A stretch of 64,000 nucleotides of DNA from Camarhynchus parvulus. Lineage: Eukaryota > Chordata > Aves > Passeriformes > Thraupidae. Within the stretch, counting starts at the first letter, position 1, and each line of letters starts with the position of its first letter. The notes under the pieces are model-generated. The model did no database searches. It worked only from the letters and a program-made list of their open reading frames with translations, and was not told the DNA's origin. Location of the stretch: positions 36,053,501 through 36,117,500 of the forward strand of contig NC_044572.1 of the NCBI RefSeq assembly GCF_901933205.1. The letters run 5' to 3'. The position numbers and the translations under genes are program-made. Positions 26,579-39,100 of the stretch are shown in pieces.

Positions 26579-27284
26579 TGTTTGAGCCATGGGGTGGTGT
26601 CAGAGACCGAAACATTGATGGTTAATGGCTCAAGCATTTGCCCATTTGGAAAAGCTGCAGGGGCTTTGCTGAGGCCAGGTTTGCACCCCTGGACCAAAGG
26701 AGAAGAGGTTTGGGTGGGTGTTGGGAATCCTCTGATCTGCATAAGAGCAGCCCAAGCGCAGGGAAGGTGAGCACCACCACCAGAGGATGACCACAACAAA
26801 CTGACCTTGGTTTAGCAACAAGCTGGGTTTGAGCCAGATGAGGGAAATGGCCAGTGAGAGGCAGGTGCTGCTGAGGCGGGATAATGCTGATTATCCTGCC
26901 AGAGTCCTCCCTCACACAGCTGGGCCAGCTGTAAATCTCCCCTCCCAGGGAAGGGATCAGGACACGCTCATGTTCCCAGCTGGGCCTGAGGGTGTTCGTC
27001 CCTTCCTGGGGGCAGAACTGGCTCAGTTACACTGGCATGAGAGGCAGCTGGCATGGTTTAGAGGGTGTCATCACCCATCAAAGACACCAAAGTGCCCCAG
27101 AGTAATTTCTGGGGCCTTCCACCAGACCACTGCACATGATCCCCAGTGTTGGAACAGACAGTGTAAAACTCCCCCATGGAGGTACCTGGGTGTTCCCACC
27201 TGAACCTGAATGTAATAAACTCATTGAACTCTGTGTTTCATGGGATTTCCCCAGCCTTGATGGATCAAGGCTGCAACCATCACA
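26579..27284 (+). mobile_element. Second LTR-like repeat, different family (probable solo LTR)
   Basis: This is a GC-richer block that begins TGTTTGAGCC and ends near CAACCATCACA. It has an AATAAA (27214-27219) about 70 bp before the end and a perfect 9-bp stem near the 3' edge (CAGCCTTGA/TCAAGGCTG, 27252-27273). Size and layout fit a solo LTR and the text looks like a passerine element. The open frames it contains, up to 124 codons at 26829-27203, show no retroviral protein motifs and are incidental. Boundaries are estimates and no target-site duplication was confirmed. Confidence 0.55.
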
Positions 27285-27497
27285 TGGACAAACAAGATGC
27301 TGGATCCATGGATGGTGATGTCTTTTCTCTCCATTATCTACTATTATCCTTTCTCCATCTTTTACTCATATATTTTCTTAAGGGATATCTTGATACTTTT
27401 ATATAGATGAGTAGTGTAAGATATTTTCTATAGATAATAACCAAAACTTCTACATACCTTCTTTCCACTGCAACATACTTGTTCTAAAATAAACCTG

Positions 27498-27498
<1 letters not shown>

Positions 27499-27558
<60 letters not shown>

Positions 27559-27559
27559 A
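27499..27559. repeat. (AT)n microsatellite
   Basis: An almost pure TA dinucleotide tract runs for about 50 bases from 27500 to 27549, followed by an interrupted TTTATATATA tail. It lies shortly downstream of the two LTR-like elements and is likely to be length-polymorphic. Confidence 0.97.
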
Positions 27560-28559
27560 AAATCACCAGTCATTTGGTACTGTTTCAGTCTAATCCAGCC
27601 CAAGGGATCAATTACCAGGAAACTCAGTTACCTTTGCCTTCAGGGGTGGGTCATAACATGTGGCAAAATTAAGGACGGCAATATATCCAAGAATATGAAT
27701 TATAAAGTAAACTGGTAACTTTAAGATAATTAAATTATATATCAGATTGCCTCCTTTATCTCATAAAAATGCATGAATATATGTCAAACATATCTGAAGT
27801 AAAAGGACATGGCCTTTACAAAGTGATAATCTTTCAGCTGGGTTTACAACAGAAGAAATTGAAATTGTGATACTTTGATATGAAGAAAATAAAAATCTTG
27901 TTATTTGGCAGTCATAGTAAGAAATGAACAGGCATCAGTAATGAAGATTAATAACTTCAACAAGATCTTACTAAACATACCTTTTGCAGAAGCCTTATTT
28001 TAGAATTTGGAAAATTCCTCCTAATTAACAGTGAATATGAACATAGGTAAAACTAGACTGAAAGACAAATAAAACCCTTACCAATAAACTAGTAAGAAAA
28101 ATGTGTAGAGATACCAGGATACTAAAACAGATGCAAAACCTCACTTGATACTTTCCCCTTGAGAGTCAAAACTAAACAGCAATAAACACAAAATGGACAG
28201 AATTCCTACCTACCACCTGAACTGGGGCCTTATTTCTGCAAAACTCTTTATAAGTAAGCATATAGTATTGCTAAATATCTTTGTGGATCTCTGCTCCAAA
28301 GAAGAAATCTATTTACTTTTTAAAATGAGGAGAGAAGATTTATGTCATCACTGAATTCAATATTACATCTATTGCATGCTCTAAAACTAAATTAAGAAGC
28401 TGTTCAGAGGCCATACATGCAGCAGTCCATTTCAATCTATTAGTCTGGCTAAATGCCTTCATACATCCAGTGAAAAGAGTCATCATCATCAATCTGCCAG
28501 TTTTAGTGACCAGTCAACTACATGTTGATGCATGCACCGAGGAAACACAAGCGCTTTCT
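27560..28559 (-). other. TBC1D5: Giant TBC1D5 intron, part 3
   Basis: This is AT-rich intron in which I see no gene, repeat family or structured element. Confidence 0.7.
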
Positions 28560-29560
28560 CCCTGCTGTCATACTCCTGAAAGAATTGAGGGGGGCTGTTC
28601 TAATAGGTAGCACATGATGATTTAGATGCTTAGTGTAAATAACAGTGTTAGAATCACCACTTTACTTACAACCTTAGTTCCAAGGCAGAATATATGTCTG
28701 GAGCCCAATTTCATTACTAAGCAGGGTAAGGCATGTAAGAGTTAACTTATTTTGCTTGCTAAGTTAATTGCACCACTGTTATCCAGCGTCTTATTTTCAT
28801 TTAAACTGTTAAGCAAAAAAATGCACACTCTCAGTTTGTTTTATCCTTTCTCTAAGTGCAAGGATATAAGCTTCAACTTTTGTGAAACAAAAGTACCGTT
28901 GACTGGCGAAGTTTTGTGTTGTGTAGCTGCAGCCTTATGGGAATTGTGCATCTTTTCAGAGATGCGCAAGGGCTTAGTGGTCTCATTTAGTTACCTATGT
29001 GCCCCTGAAGAAGCCCTGCTAGCAATAAAACACTCTGGTGGCAAACAGCTAATTCATTAATTAACCACAGTATTTGCTGGAAAGGAAAGCACTAAACAAC
29101 ACTGCAGAGAAAGTGCAATTGTGGTTGTTCCAGGTCCCTGTCTGCAGTCTGTGCGGCAGAGGCAAGCAATGCCTAGGCTGTTTCTAATTATTCCAATTAT
29201 CATGGCACACTATGAAAACTTGATTAATAACACTGAAGATATTGTTGTGGCAATTAGCCATATGGTTGTGGGACTTTATTCTGTCACGATTTAGCCATTA
29301 GCATCTACTTATGTTTGTCAGAACAGAGCATCCGTGACAAGTTGGAGTTCCGCTCACCTTGCCGAGTCCCTGGTGAGAGCAACACCAGAGAAATGTTTAT
29401 TCCTGGGAGCCCCGTGCCTGAGTAAATTTTTCATGTGGCATCCGGTCTGACTGGGGACAAATGTCAAGTAGCTTATGCCACGACCCATCAAGCCAGGCTC
29501 CTTCTGCAAAAGGCGCCTCGTGAGCGGCTTGTCAGGGCAGACTTCTTTCAGGGGAGTATT
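28560..29560. promoter_or_regulatory. Candidate conserved intronic enhancer block
   Basis: About 1 kb is compositionally balanced, with no recognisable repeat, and dense in developmental-factor cores. These include TTAATTAA (29057-29064), TAATTA (29185-29190), CAATTAG followed by a CATATG E-box (29259-29264), and TTAGCCATTAGC (29291-29302). The right third (29320-29530) has several CpGs and no repeats. Open frames are short and do not resemble proteins. Its complexity against the surrounding AT-rich intron suggests selective constraint. Function is inferred, and TBC1D5 or a neighbouring developmental gene could be the target. Confidence 0.4.
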
Positions 29561-32500
29561 TGACCAGTAAAATTAGTGTCAAATGTCTTGTGTTCAATGT
29601 TTTCAGTGGTTAACAGTTCAGACAGCATGCACCTACCCTTATTTAGATGTGATGAAATGCTCTATTATGACTTTATACACCTATGAGTTACATATTACCA
29701 TGTGCTTGAAATGTATCTCTCCAAGCAGAGGGACCACAGGGCAGCACTCCTGTCAGGTTGGTCAGCTGAACTGACAGCTAAGTAAGCGGAAAATTTTTAT
29801 GAGCCACCTTTTTAAAACACAAAACAATGCTTATTCTAAGTATCCTTTCCTTTATTTTGTGGTGAGAATAACTGCTCATCTCTGTAAGACCATCTCTAAG
29901 ACAAGTGGAAGGTTGAAAAAATTCATTAATAATGGAGGGCTGCCTTGCTTTCCTCCTGGAAGCACAGCAGCAGTCTCACCACTCTTCCAACATTTCTTGC
30001 AGATCACCTACTGCAAATGTGTTTCTGTCAGCCTGTCAGTCAAAATCAAATTGTTTGCAATCAAAGACAGCTCCAAACTTGTCTAGTTGTCCACAGTTAG
30101 GTATCAACAAGTTAGTCCCTATTAAAAGGAGTAGGAAGCACTCAAGAATTAGCATCTTCCTGCACAAGGATGCCATACAGACAGCTGAGGAAAGTGTGCT
30201 TACATATTTCAGACTTGAGAGGAGGAAGCAATAACCACAGTTCCTGGAAATAACAGTAAAATGACACTATGAAGTAAGTTTTTAAAGTAGCACAGAACTT
30301 TAAGAAAAACCACCGTATTGTAGAAATTCACCAGCTACTGTTACAAAGAACAATAAGAATTGCTATTTTTCCTCTATTTTTCCAATACCCTATCAGTAGC
30401 TTTCCTTTTATAGTCAGCATCTTCCATCTGTACAGATCTTTCACACACTGTGAGGAGACAGAGACATCGTTTAAAACCATAAAAGTAATTGCAAAGGAAT
30501 AAAAATAGACAGAGGACTCTGAGCAGGTGTAATATTTTAAACTAAATTTAACTCGTTATTTAATGACAAGAATTTAATTTACAAGACATCTGGGCATAAA
30601 GCTTGCTGACAAATGTCCACGTAAGAACGATGTGCACACCTCACTACTAATAGGGCTATATCAGCAAAATAAAGTTATTGGCAAAAGAGAGGGACTGGAG
30701 CAGCTTCTCATCAGATGTACCAACTTTAACAGAGAGCTAGTTTTCAAACTGAAAAAAACCAAAAACCCTAAAATATTTTTTCCATTTGCATTTTCCATTG
30801 CCCCTTTGATTGAGATGATTGAGTTTGTTTTAAAATAACAGTGTTTGTGGAAAATTATATACTGACTGTCCTAGAAATCCCATCTGTGCACATAGACATT
30901 CATATGTGAGGGGGTTTGGGTATAAAGAGGTAAATAATTAAAATAGGAAAACAAGAAGAGAAATAAATACTGTGCAGGAAAGAAAGAAGAGATGAAGGAT
31001 ACACAAAAGGTAATAGAAAATTTAGCTGGCAACAAAGTACCAGTGGGGATTTTTTTCATAGAAGCTGTAGAGACCAACATAACGTAAGGGGTAGTTTGGA
31101 CACTGGGGTCTGCCCCATGCCAGTGCCAAGGATTTAGCTACCTCCTTACCCACAGTGGATGCTGGTAGGAGGTGAAAGCAGCAGCCTGTGCCCTTGCTTA
31201 GAGCTGAACTGACTGCTCTCCCCACAGGTGTCGGCAGAACTCCACCCCTGGCCACCACATGGATTCTGGGGTAGAGAGAGAAGACCCTGCAGTTGGAGAT
31301 GTATCCTTACAGAGGGAACAGAACTGCAGATCTCGTGGGATATGTTTTTGTCTTTGCCAAGATGGAAATCTGCTTTCTACTTCACAGGCCATTACAAAAA
31401 TACAATTGTGATTGCACTGAGACTGAGACTACAGTGTCTGATGATTAAGATGATCTATCTGTTTTCTACTTGTTAACCAACCACAAATTTTGGACTCAGT
31501 TTAGTTGACTGTGCTACATTTTCAGCTAGTACTGTTACTCAGTATTTAGAACAAACTAGAAAGATGAAAGAGGAGTTAAAAGAGGATGGTGCTATCCAAA
31601 GCAATGTCAACTCAGACCTATGCCTCAAATTCTGACAGATCAGACGAGGTCATAATCATTCCTCCTTCGCCGAAGTCATTGTCTGCCAAAGCTCTATGCT
31701 AGGAAGAAGCTCTGTCCTAGGAAGAGATTTTGGCATGTGCTGCAAAACAACGTGGGATAGAGAAAGTGAGAGTTTGGGCTGAGAGTTTGGGCTGTCCTGA
31801 GCTGGACAAGCATTCATTGCCACAGATGTTTATGACTGGCCATATGAGCACCCCGAGTACTAGTGTCACAGCTCCACACACTTTAAACAACTCTTGCATC
31901 CCAGCTATAGCCAACACTGCACAGAGATAGTGAAGGATATTTCTTTTCCATTTCTATCTTATTTAGGCAGCATTAAATATTTTCAGAAACTTTGTACTAA
32001 GTATATGTAGATTTGTGATTATTTCTGGCACTGTAAATTTGGCTGGAAGTCCTAGATGCATTTTTTTTTGCTAATTCACTGTTTTATATTAACTTATTGT
32101 TATATATAGACCAAAACCCATGACAATGAAAAATACAGCAGGTTTTACAGCTCTCCTACTCAAACAGGTGCTTAATTTCAGAAATGAAAAAATTACTTTT
32201 TATTATTTGCTTCTTGCCAAACAGAAGCATTCCTCCAGCAAAGAATTCAAGTTTGGGTATGCTTCTCAGAAATTTCAGGGTAAAAAGGTGGAACTGAAAA
32301 TCCCTCTCTGACTCTGGCAGAAAATCTTTTGCACGCTTCTACATTTGAAATAATATGTATCATAAAATTACACTAACTTGAATTCTGTTGACTTCTATAT
32401 ACTTCAGTCTGTTTCCTTAAAACTATATTTTAACTTCCTTCTGAGGAGAAGAATATTTTTCTGAACCTTTGACTTTCTAGAGCTAATGTGAGAGGGACAC

Positions 32501-35500
32501 AATGGACATTACAGGATTGTTTTCAGGCAACTGCAAAAGGACCTGAATCCCAATTCTCTGGCATTTCCTATGACTAGGAAATGTAGATGGGGAGAGCGTC
32601 AGTCTGATGGGCTAGAGTGAAAGAAGCATTTCCAGGAATGCAGGTAGCCTCTTCTGCAGGCTGTTCCTTGGGTTTTGGAGAAAGTGAGATGTGGGCAAAG
32701 ATGTGATCAGATACAGGATAAATGATGCCTACGGGGAGGCATGAAAAGGGAGGGCTGCAGGCTAGCTGTCTCAAATGGCTAATTTATCTGACCATACTTG
32801 TCCATGATGCAGCATAACGAAGCCACAGTGTCCCTGAAGGGTAAGAAGCCAGAAACAGATCTGGTGTTGCATCTGGGCTAGTGGAACCAAATAATTTGCC
32901 TGTTAAACCATGGCAGCATGGCACCTAGCACTGAAAACCTCCCGCCAGAGGGACTGAAATATTCCCTTCAGCTTGTGGGAACAGAGGAGCCCTCTAAAAC
33001 AGATCACACTGTTTTGTGATAACCTCAACAACTTCTTGAGGCACATCCCGACTCAGTCATTGCTTATGGTTGTTTGGGATGTGGGAGTTTATTTGAGGTA
33101 ATTATGCTATTGAGCATTTAGTTGGCTGTGACAGGTAGAATGCATACTTTGAGGAGGTGGCATCTATCTCTGCCAGTTGAACCATGCTGTGAAAAGACTT
33201 GCCAATGATTATGATAAACTTTCCAACTGTCTTGGCTGGTATTCCACAATCTTAGATATGTGATTTCTTGCCTGCTTTTGAAAGGTCACTGTTCAGGATA
33301 CCAATAATTTATGGCATTTACTTTCATACAGAACTGGCATGGTCTCCAAAGGATCTGTTCACAGAGAGTTTTGCAAGCTTTTGATGCCCAAACAAGGTTG
33401 ATTGAGCAACAGCACTGATTTGGATCAGAGACTGAAAATGGAGGCTATTCTTGCAGCATTATCTTTTACTCTTTTTTTTTTTGTGTTAGAAGCTCCAAGT
33501 CTGAGGTTTATACACATAGGTTCAAAGAGATTTATACCCTAAGACCTCACTTGTAATTGAGGGAAGTAACTTGTACCACAGAAATGATTGGAGCAATCAG
33601 ATCCAAATTCCCTGTTAAATTGTCTGCAGAAAATTATCTGCAGAAAATACATATAATCTCAGACTTGAGCTTGGCTTTGTGAGAATTTGTGGAGTCTTGG
33701 GAGTTTGTTTTGATTCTGTCCAATCATTAGTAATAAATTACTTTAAATCCAGAATGAACTTTGGAAAAGCACTTGGTGAGGACAGTAAGAACTACAGTAT
33801 GAAGAATAAAAGAACTGAAAGCACTTCCTTCCTATGAAAGCAAATGTAACCCACAGGATAAAGCACCAATTTAGGAACTGGGAAGCACAGCCATAGGCAA
33901 ATTATTGTCCCATATAATTATTCTCTCTTTATGGAAGATAAGCATAATAACTTTCATCAAGCACTATGCATTAAAATCTTATCAGAGAAATTCTTATACT
34001 AAAAAGCAGTATTTTACTATTGTGATAAAACAATTGTGAATAATCTTATCATGAATACCACAACATATAAAACGATGGAGTTTTCACATATCAAACCCAA
34101 AGCTGAGATTCACTAATATAAAGGATATTCTTTTCTTAGCAGAGTCTAAATTAGTGAGGGTAATACCTATTTATCAGCTATCCTATCAGTATTAGAAAAC
34201 AACAAAATGGCCCAATTTTAATTTAAATGTGTCTGTCAGAGATACAGAATTTACACACACACGTCAAGAAAGGAACAAGCTGAATATCTGAGGTAAGGAT
34301 AGTGCACAGTGTCAGCCTCAATTCTACTGGCTTTGAAGGCTGACTGGCCAAATGTAGAGATTTTATTTTAGAGAAATTAACTTTGGATATAAGAAATAAG
34401 TTTTTTGAAGAAGACACCAATTTTAGTCCCACCGTACTTTCTCTAAACCTTATACTTCAAAATCTGTAAAATGCTCCTCTACTATGCCTAGTCAAAACCA
34501 GCTCACCACTTGACTTCTCTACCCACCTCTATTCCACAGGTATCAGATACTTTTCAGATTCACTGGCTGATTACTGAACTTTCACTGAAACCATTGATTT
34601 ATCATCACTGCCTTGAAAGTAGACATCCTGCTATGCAAAGAGACAAACCAAACTTTGAAATTATTTGACAAACTTCTTTTAAAGCAGTTGGAATTTGTAT
34701 ACAGAAAGCAAAACAGTGCATACAATTTTTGAGATTTTGGAGGTTATGCCCCTAATATAACCTTTTGACTCCAAATTCCCTTCAATTAATGTTGATAAAT
34801 GTGAGTATTAAAACTCAAAGGCATTGAACTGATTGCTGTCAGTTGTGCCATTGCACAGATATATGCACAATTATTAACTGTGTCAAATGCAGATTTACTG
34901 AGACAGTAAGTAAACTACTAATGGCAAGAATGTAGGTGACTTGGGTATTAATAAATTTGTGTGTCATGGATGATTAAAACTTGGAGTGGAAGGAGGATGA
35001 CAAAGTTAGAACAACATGTTCCACAGCTATTAGGAATTTTGTACTTATTGATGATGATGCAGCTGTGACTGGTGTAGCTGCAATCATGACGTGTTTCTGT
35101 GAACTGAGGCCAGAGCAAGTGTTTTAACCAAGGAGGCACCAGGCAAATAGCCTCAACCTGCGCTACAAACTGGGCTAAGTACAGGTTCAATGAACCTGCA
35201 GAACCTCTAGCTGATACACAGATACTAACTTTGTGGAGCTTAATGACTTCTTCATTGTCTAGTTATAACATGGAGTTTCACTGCCATGCCAAAGTGCTCC
35301 AGCATAATTCATTCAAGGAAAAGAAGAATGATGTTTCAAAGAGAAAATTTGAAGTTACACAGTTAAAACTCAGGAAATGCACACACCTAATTCCTGTCAC
35401 ACTCTGAAATCCTACTTCTGCATGTATATCTCCTTTAGCTTTGATTTCTATCAAAAAGATGCATAATTTTAACGCTAATTTCTATTAAAATATGCATCAC

Positions 35501-35840
35501 AAAACATAGCAGATGCATGCAGACAATTAACATATTGTATTAACTTCTGCATTTTGTATTCTTTATTGAATCCTCTGTATTGCATTAACTTTATTTTGCA
35601 TTTTCTTTGTTTTCCTTTCACTACCATAAAACTGATTCGGTTTTACTAATGTTATTCTAAATGCTTTCAATTGGATCAATTCACTTATCATTGGGGTGAA
35701 GAACTGATGAGGGGTCATCATGAACCTTAGCTGCTGAAGTCAATTTTCTGCTAGACTGATTAAAAACAGCAACATTGCATCTGTTTGTATTGTTCTGTAT
35801 CGGTAAATGAAACTTTTCCTTTTTTCTTGTGTTTTTTTTC
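29561..35840 (-). other. TBC1D5: Giant TBC1D5 intron, part 4
   Basis: This is intron with a few GC-richer stretches, at about 31040-31340 and 32560-33450, that may be old unidentifiable repeats. A perfect 13-bp tandem duplication (GAGAGTTTGGGCT, 31768-31793) and a 14-bp near-duplicate (33623-33650) are present. No gene or known repeat family is recognised. Confidence 0.65.
31768..31793. repeat. Perfect 13-bp tandem duplication
   Basis: GAGAGTTTGGGCT occurs twice in direct succession (31768-31780 and 31781-31793). It is a minor local duplication. Confidence 0.85.
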
Positions 35841-35841
35841 C

Positions 35842-35861
35842 TTTTTTTTTTTTTTTTTTTT
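35842..35861. repeat. Poly-T run (20 bases)
   Basis: A run of T follows a T-rich segment with C interruptions (TTTTTTTTCC). On the gene's strand this is poly-A. No retrocopy is recognisable on either side. Confidence 0.9.
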
Positions 35862-35899
35862 GCCACAAAAGCTTGGTATTTGCAAAAGCTGTAAGACTG

Positions 35900-36130
35900 T
35901 GGAGACCATAATCTGAAATCATGAGAGCCACAATTTTTATGACTACAATCTTCTTTTCCTGGTGTTCAGGCAGTGGTTTTGGGGTGAATTGCGCTGCATG
36001 CGTTCTGATGAGACATTTACAATCTCCTTTATGCAAATTACCCCAGCAGCTGTTTAAGAGCTGTGGTTGTCAGACCAGCAAGGAGAATGTGATTTGGTAT
36101 GTCACAAATGGGGCAGGACTTTATTAGGCT
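35900..36130. promoter_or_regulatory. Candidate regulatory block with octamer site
   Basis: This is a complex, repeat-free stretch that includes a perfect octamer ATGCAAAT (36031-36038) running into a TTA homeodomain-like core, with GC-balanced flanks. Enhancer identity is inference from motif and texture only. Confidence 0.25.
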
Positions 36131-39100
36131 CTGCTACAAAGTTTTAGCAGATGCCTTAGCACAGATTCAGTGTGATCTTGTAACCCCATTATAACTTTAT
36201 TGCTTATGGAAAAGAAAACACAAAAAGCTACCAAATACTGTGGGGATTCTCGGAAATAAGCACTTCACACTGCCTATTTCTGAATTAAGTGCAAATAATG
36301 AATGTAATCTTATCATTTAGAGTGGAAAAACTACAGTTTTCCCCAAAGGAATGAAGGAGTTTTCCAGGGACAAAAAACAGCAATAACACCTTTAAGAGAC
36401 AGTTTTACAAATAACCAATGAAGACCATTTTTTGTCTTTAAAAATGACTCACCAATAAGCAAATGCACAAACACACACAAACACTAGGAGCCTTTGATAA
36501 AACAACTGCCTATTGAAAATCCTGTATCTGGATTAACACTGGACATTGCATGGTTAGGAATTATTACAGATTATAAATCCACAGAAGATTCTTTTAGGCC
36601 CGAAAGACAGACACATCTCCTTTACTTGACTTCCCTGTGATTAGAGTTAATGTATGACAGGTTTGCTTTTATTAAGATTCACCTTGAACCGATGTGTCTT
36701 GTTCTTATGCTTGTCATTACACAGCTCCAGAATGTTGCTTCTACAACAGGTAGCAAGAACTACATCCCCCTTGAAACTTCCTGATATTCAATACATAAAT
36801 CTGAGGCCATTTTGGATCATTTTGCTTTTGACAACATTGCTCAACTTTAGCTCACTCCCTTTCTTATCCCATGTTTATTCCCTGATACACTTCTATTGAC
36901 CAGATGTTGACCTTCTCAACTTCTGTTTGACAAATGATGATAATCTGAATTTCTTTTTAATATTGTTTACCAAAAATATATATGGCATTTAAGGAGAGGT
37001 CTTACTGTTACCTGTACAATAGCACTGACACTTTCTCATCTCTTCTTGAAACACAGGTAACCAGACAGCATTTGTCTTTTACACAGCTCATCAATTTGTG
37101 GCTCCAAGATGTTTTTCGCTTTCACCCTTTGATCAAACTTTTCTGTCAAGTAAAACAAGTGCCCTTTTCTTCTGCTCTGTCAACCTGTGTTTTAACAGTT
37201 ATGCCTCATCTGGCTGGATGGACAGACATCACTGATATTGCCACCTAGAGATGATTTATAACATAAAACTGTATTTGGAAGGGTAACTGTTTTTGAGGAT
37301 TTTAGCCCCTTCAAAAATTCTCAGAATACTCCAGTCTTCATTTTTTTAAATGCCAATAAGCTGCAAATTTTAGGTCTTCAGAAGAGTAATGCAAGCATTC
37401 CTCTATTCAAGGACTGAGTATCGACAGAATTTGCTTGTTGTAAAAATACAAAAAGAAAATACTTCTAGAACATCCATATATTTAACCATTTAGTTGCGTC
37501 TGTAATTATGGGTACGGTTGCCTGCTCTTCTTCTAATGAATAGCAGCTTTCCTTTAAAGTTTGAGTTAAGAACAAAAGAGTTCAAAGGAAATTACTTGGA
37601 GTGAAGGAACAGTGAAAACAGTTGTTCGTAACAGATCTTGAATTTGGACATTAAGTACATTATTTGCTAGGGCAAATATTATAAAATGTATGGCAAGCAT
37701 AATAAAAAAATCTTTCCAGTGGCCACCTGCAAAGGCTACAGTGGTAATCTATATACTGTGAGGGAATTAGGGAAAGGATAAAATTTTGTAACAACAATTT
37801 TAAGGAAAACCACAGTGCAGTAAATGTGTTACCCTCAATGTATCTGTGTTGCTTAGGAGAGCATATTACAGTCTTTCAAAATTGAAGGTCAATACTCTGA
37901 AAAGAAAACCTTCAAAAATCAACTGAAATGTAAAGCAAAAAGCTTGAATCCACTTTATGTGTGCAAACACCTAGTGTAGTCCTCATGATACCTGAATGCC
38001 AAGCAAACACATTCGATCACAGAGTGATGGTACCGCTCAGAAGAATTACTAACACAACAAGCACTGGGATTAAATAATTTTTTTCTAAGTGTAGTCATTT
38101 CATGAGGAAACTAGAAGTAACTGAAGTCCTTTCATGAGGACTAGAAGTCCCAAAGGAGTTTGAAACAGTATGATTAAACCCAGCAAAATGCAACAAGAGA
38201 GTTTCACTTTTTCATCTGAAAGTATGATCAGAATTAGCTCAAAACTATGTGAGGATACAAAAGATCTACTAAATCTCCCCTATAAATTACAACTTAAACA
38301 TTTTCTTTTTCTCAAAGACAACTTTCTCCCACTCCTCTTGTACAATAACCTCTTCAATTATTTCACTAATCCCCTAAAAAAGCTGTTTTCCCACTTACAC
38401 TCAAATTCTTGAATGGTTTGTGCCAGCTTTACACCGAGGGTTTCTATTACTAATTTAGGATCTGTCTAAACTGAAGCTGCCCGCCATTTCCTAAGAATAC
38501 ATTCATCATGATTCTTTTTGCTCAACATTTGTCTGAGCTTGGCTTGTTATGGACAATCATAAAGAACTACCATCTTGAAATGACCATTATAACGAAATGC
38601 TGCAGCTAGCTTTGAAACACACTCTATGGAATTCCCAAATCAGTTTTTTGGCTTTCCAAACAGAGTTGCTTTCTTCTGTGCAACATCTCTCCCCTTGGAA
38701 GCAATGGAACTGGCAGGGTACTCTTCTAAACAGATATTTCAGCCTGACAAAAAAACCTCAGGCTTTCTTCAAAGCTAGCTCAGTAAAGGGAGCCCTTTCC
38801 TCATTCACACTAATATCCTCTACTCACTTTCTCCTCAAAATGCACCTACCAGCAGCTCTGCCATCCCTCCACCCTTGCTTCTTTAGTAAGAGTTGTCTCT
38901 TTTGTGTCTTCTGTCATTTCAAATATTCTCTTCTACTCTGAGACCTAGCAACTTGGCTCTGTCCACACACCATGCTCTGTCCTGTCTTCTTTTTGTCTTT
39001 TTTAAAAACACCAACTTACTGTCAGCTTGAAAACCAGCCTGGTAAGACAGATGGCCAGATATACATCACAAAAGTGAACCAGAGTCATATTGAAACTTTT

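Noticed and set aside
26829..27203. 124-codon frame and overlapping frames as genes
   Set aside because: They lie inside a probable LTR-like repeat and show no retroviral or host protein motifs.
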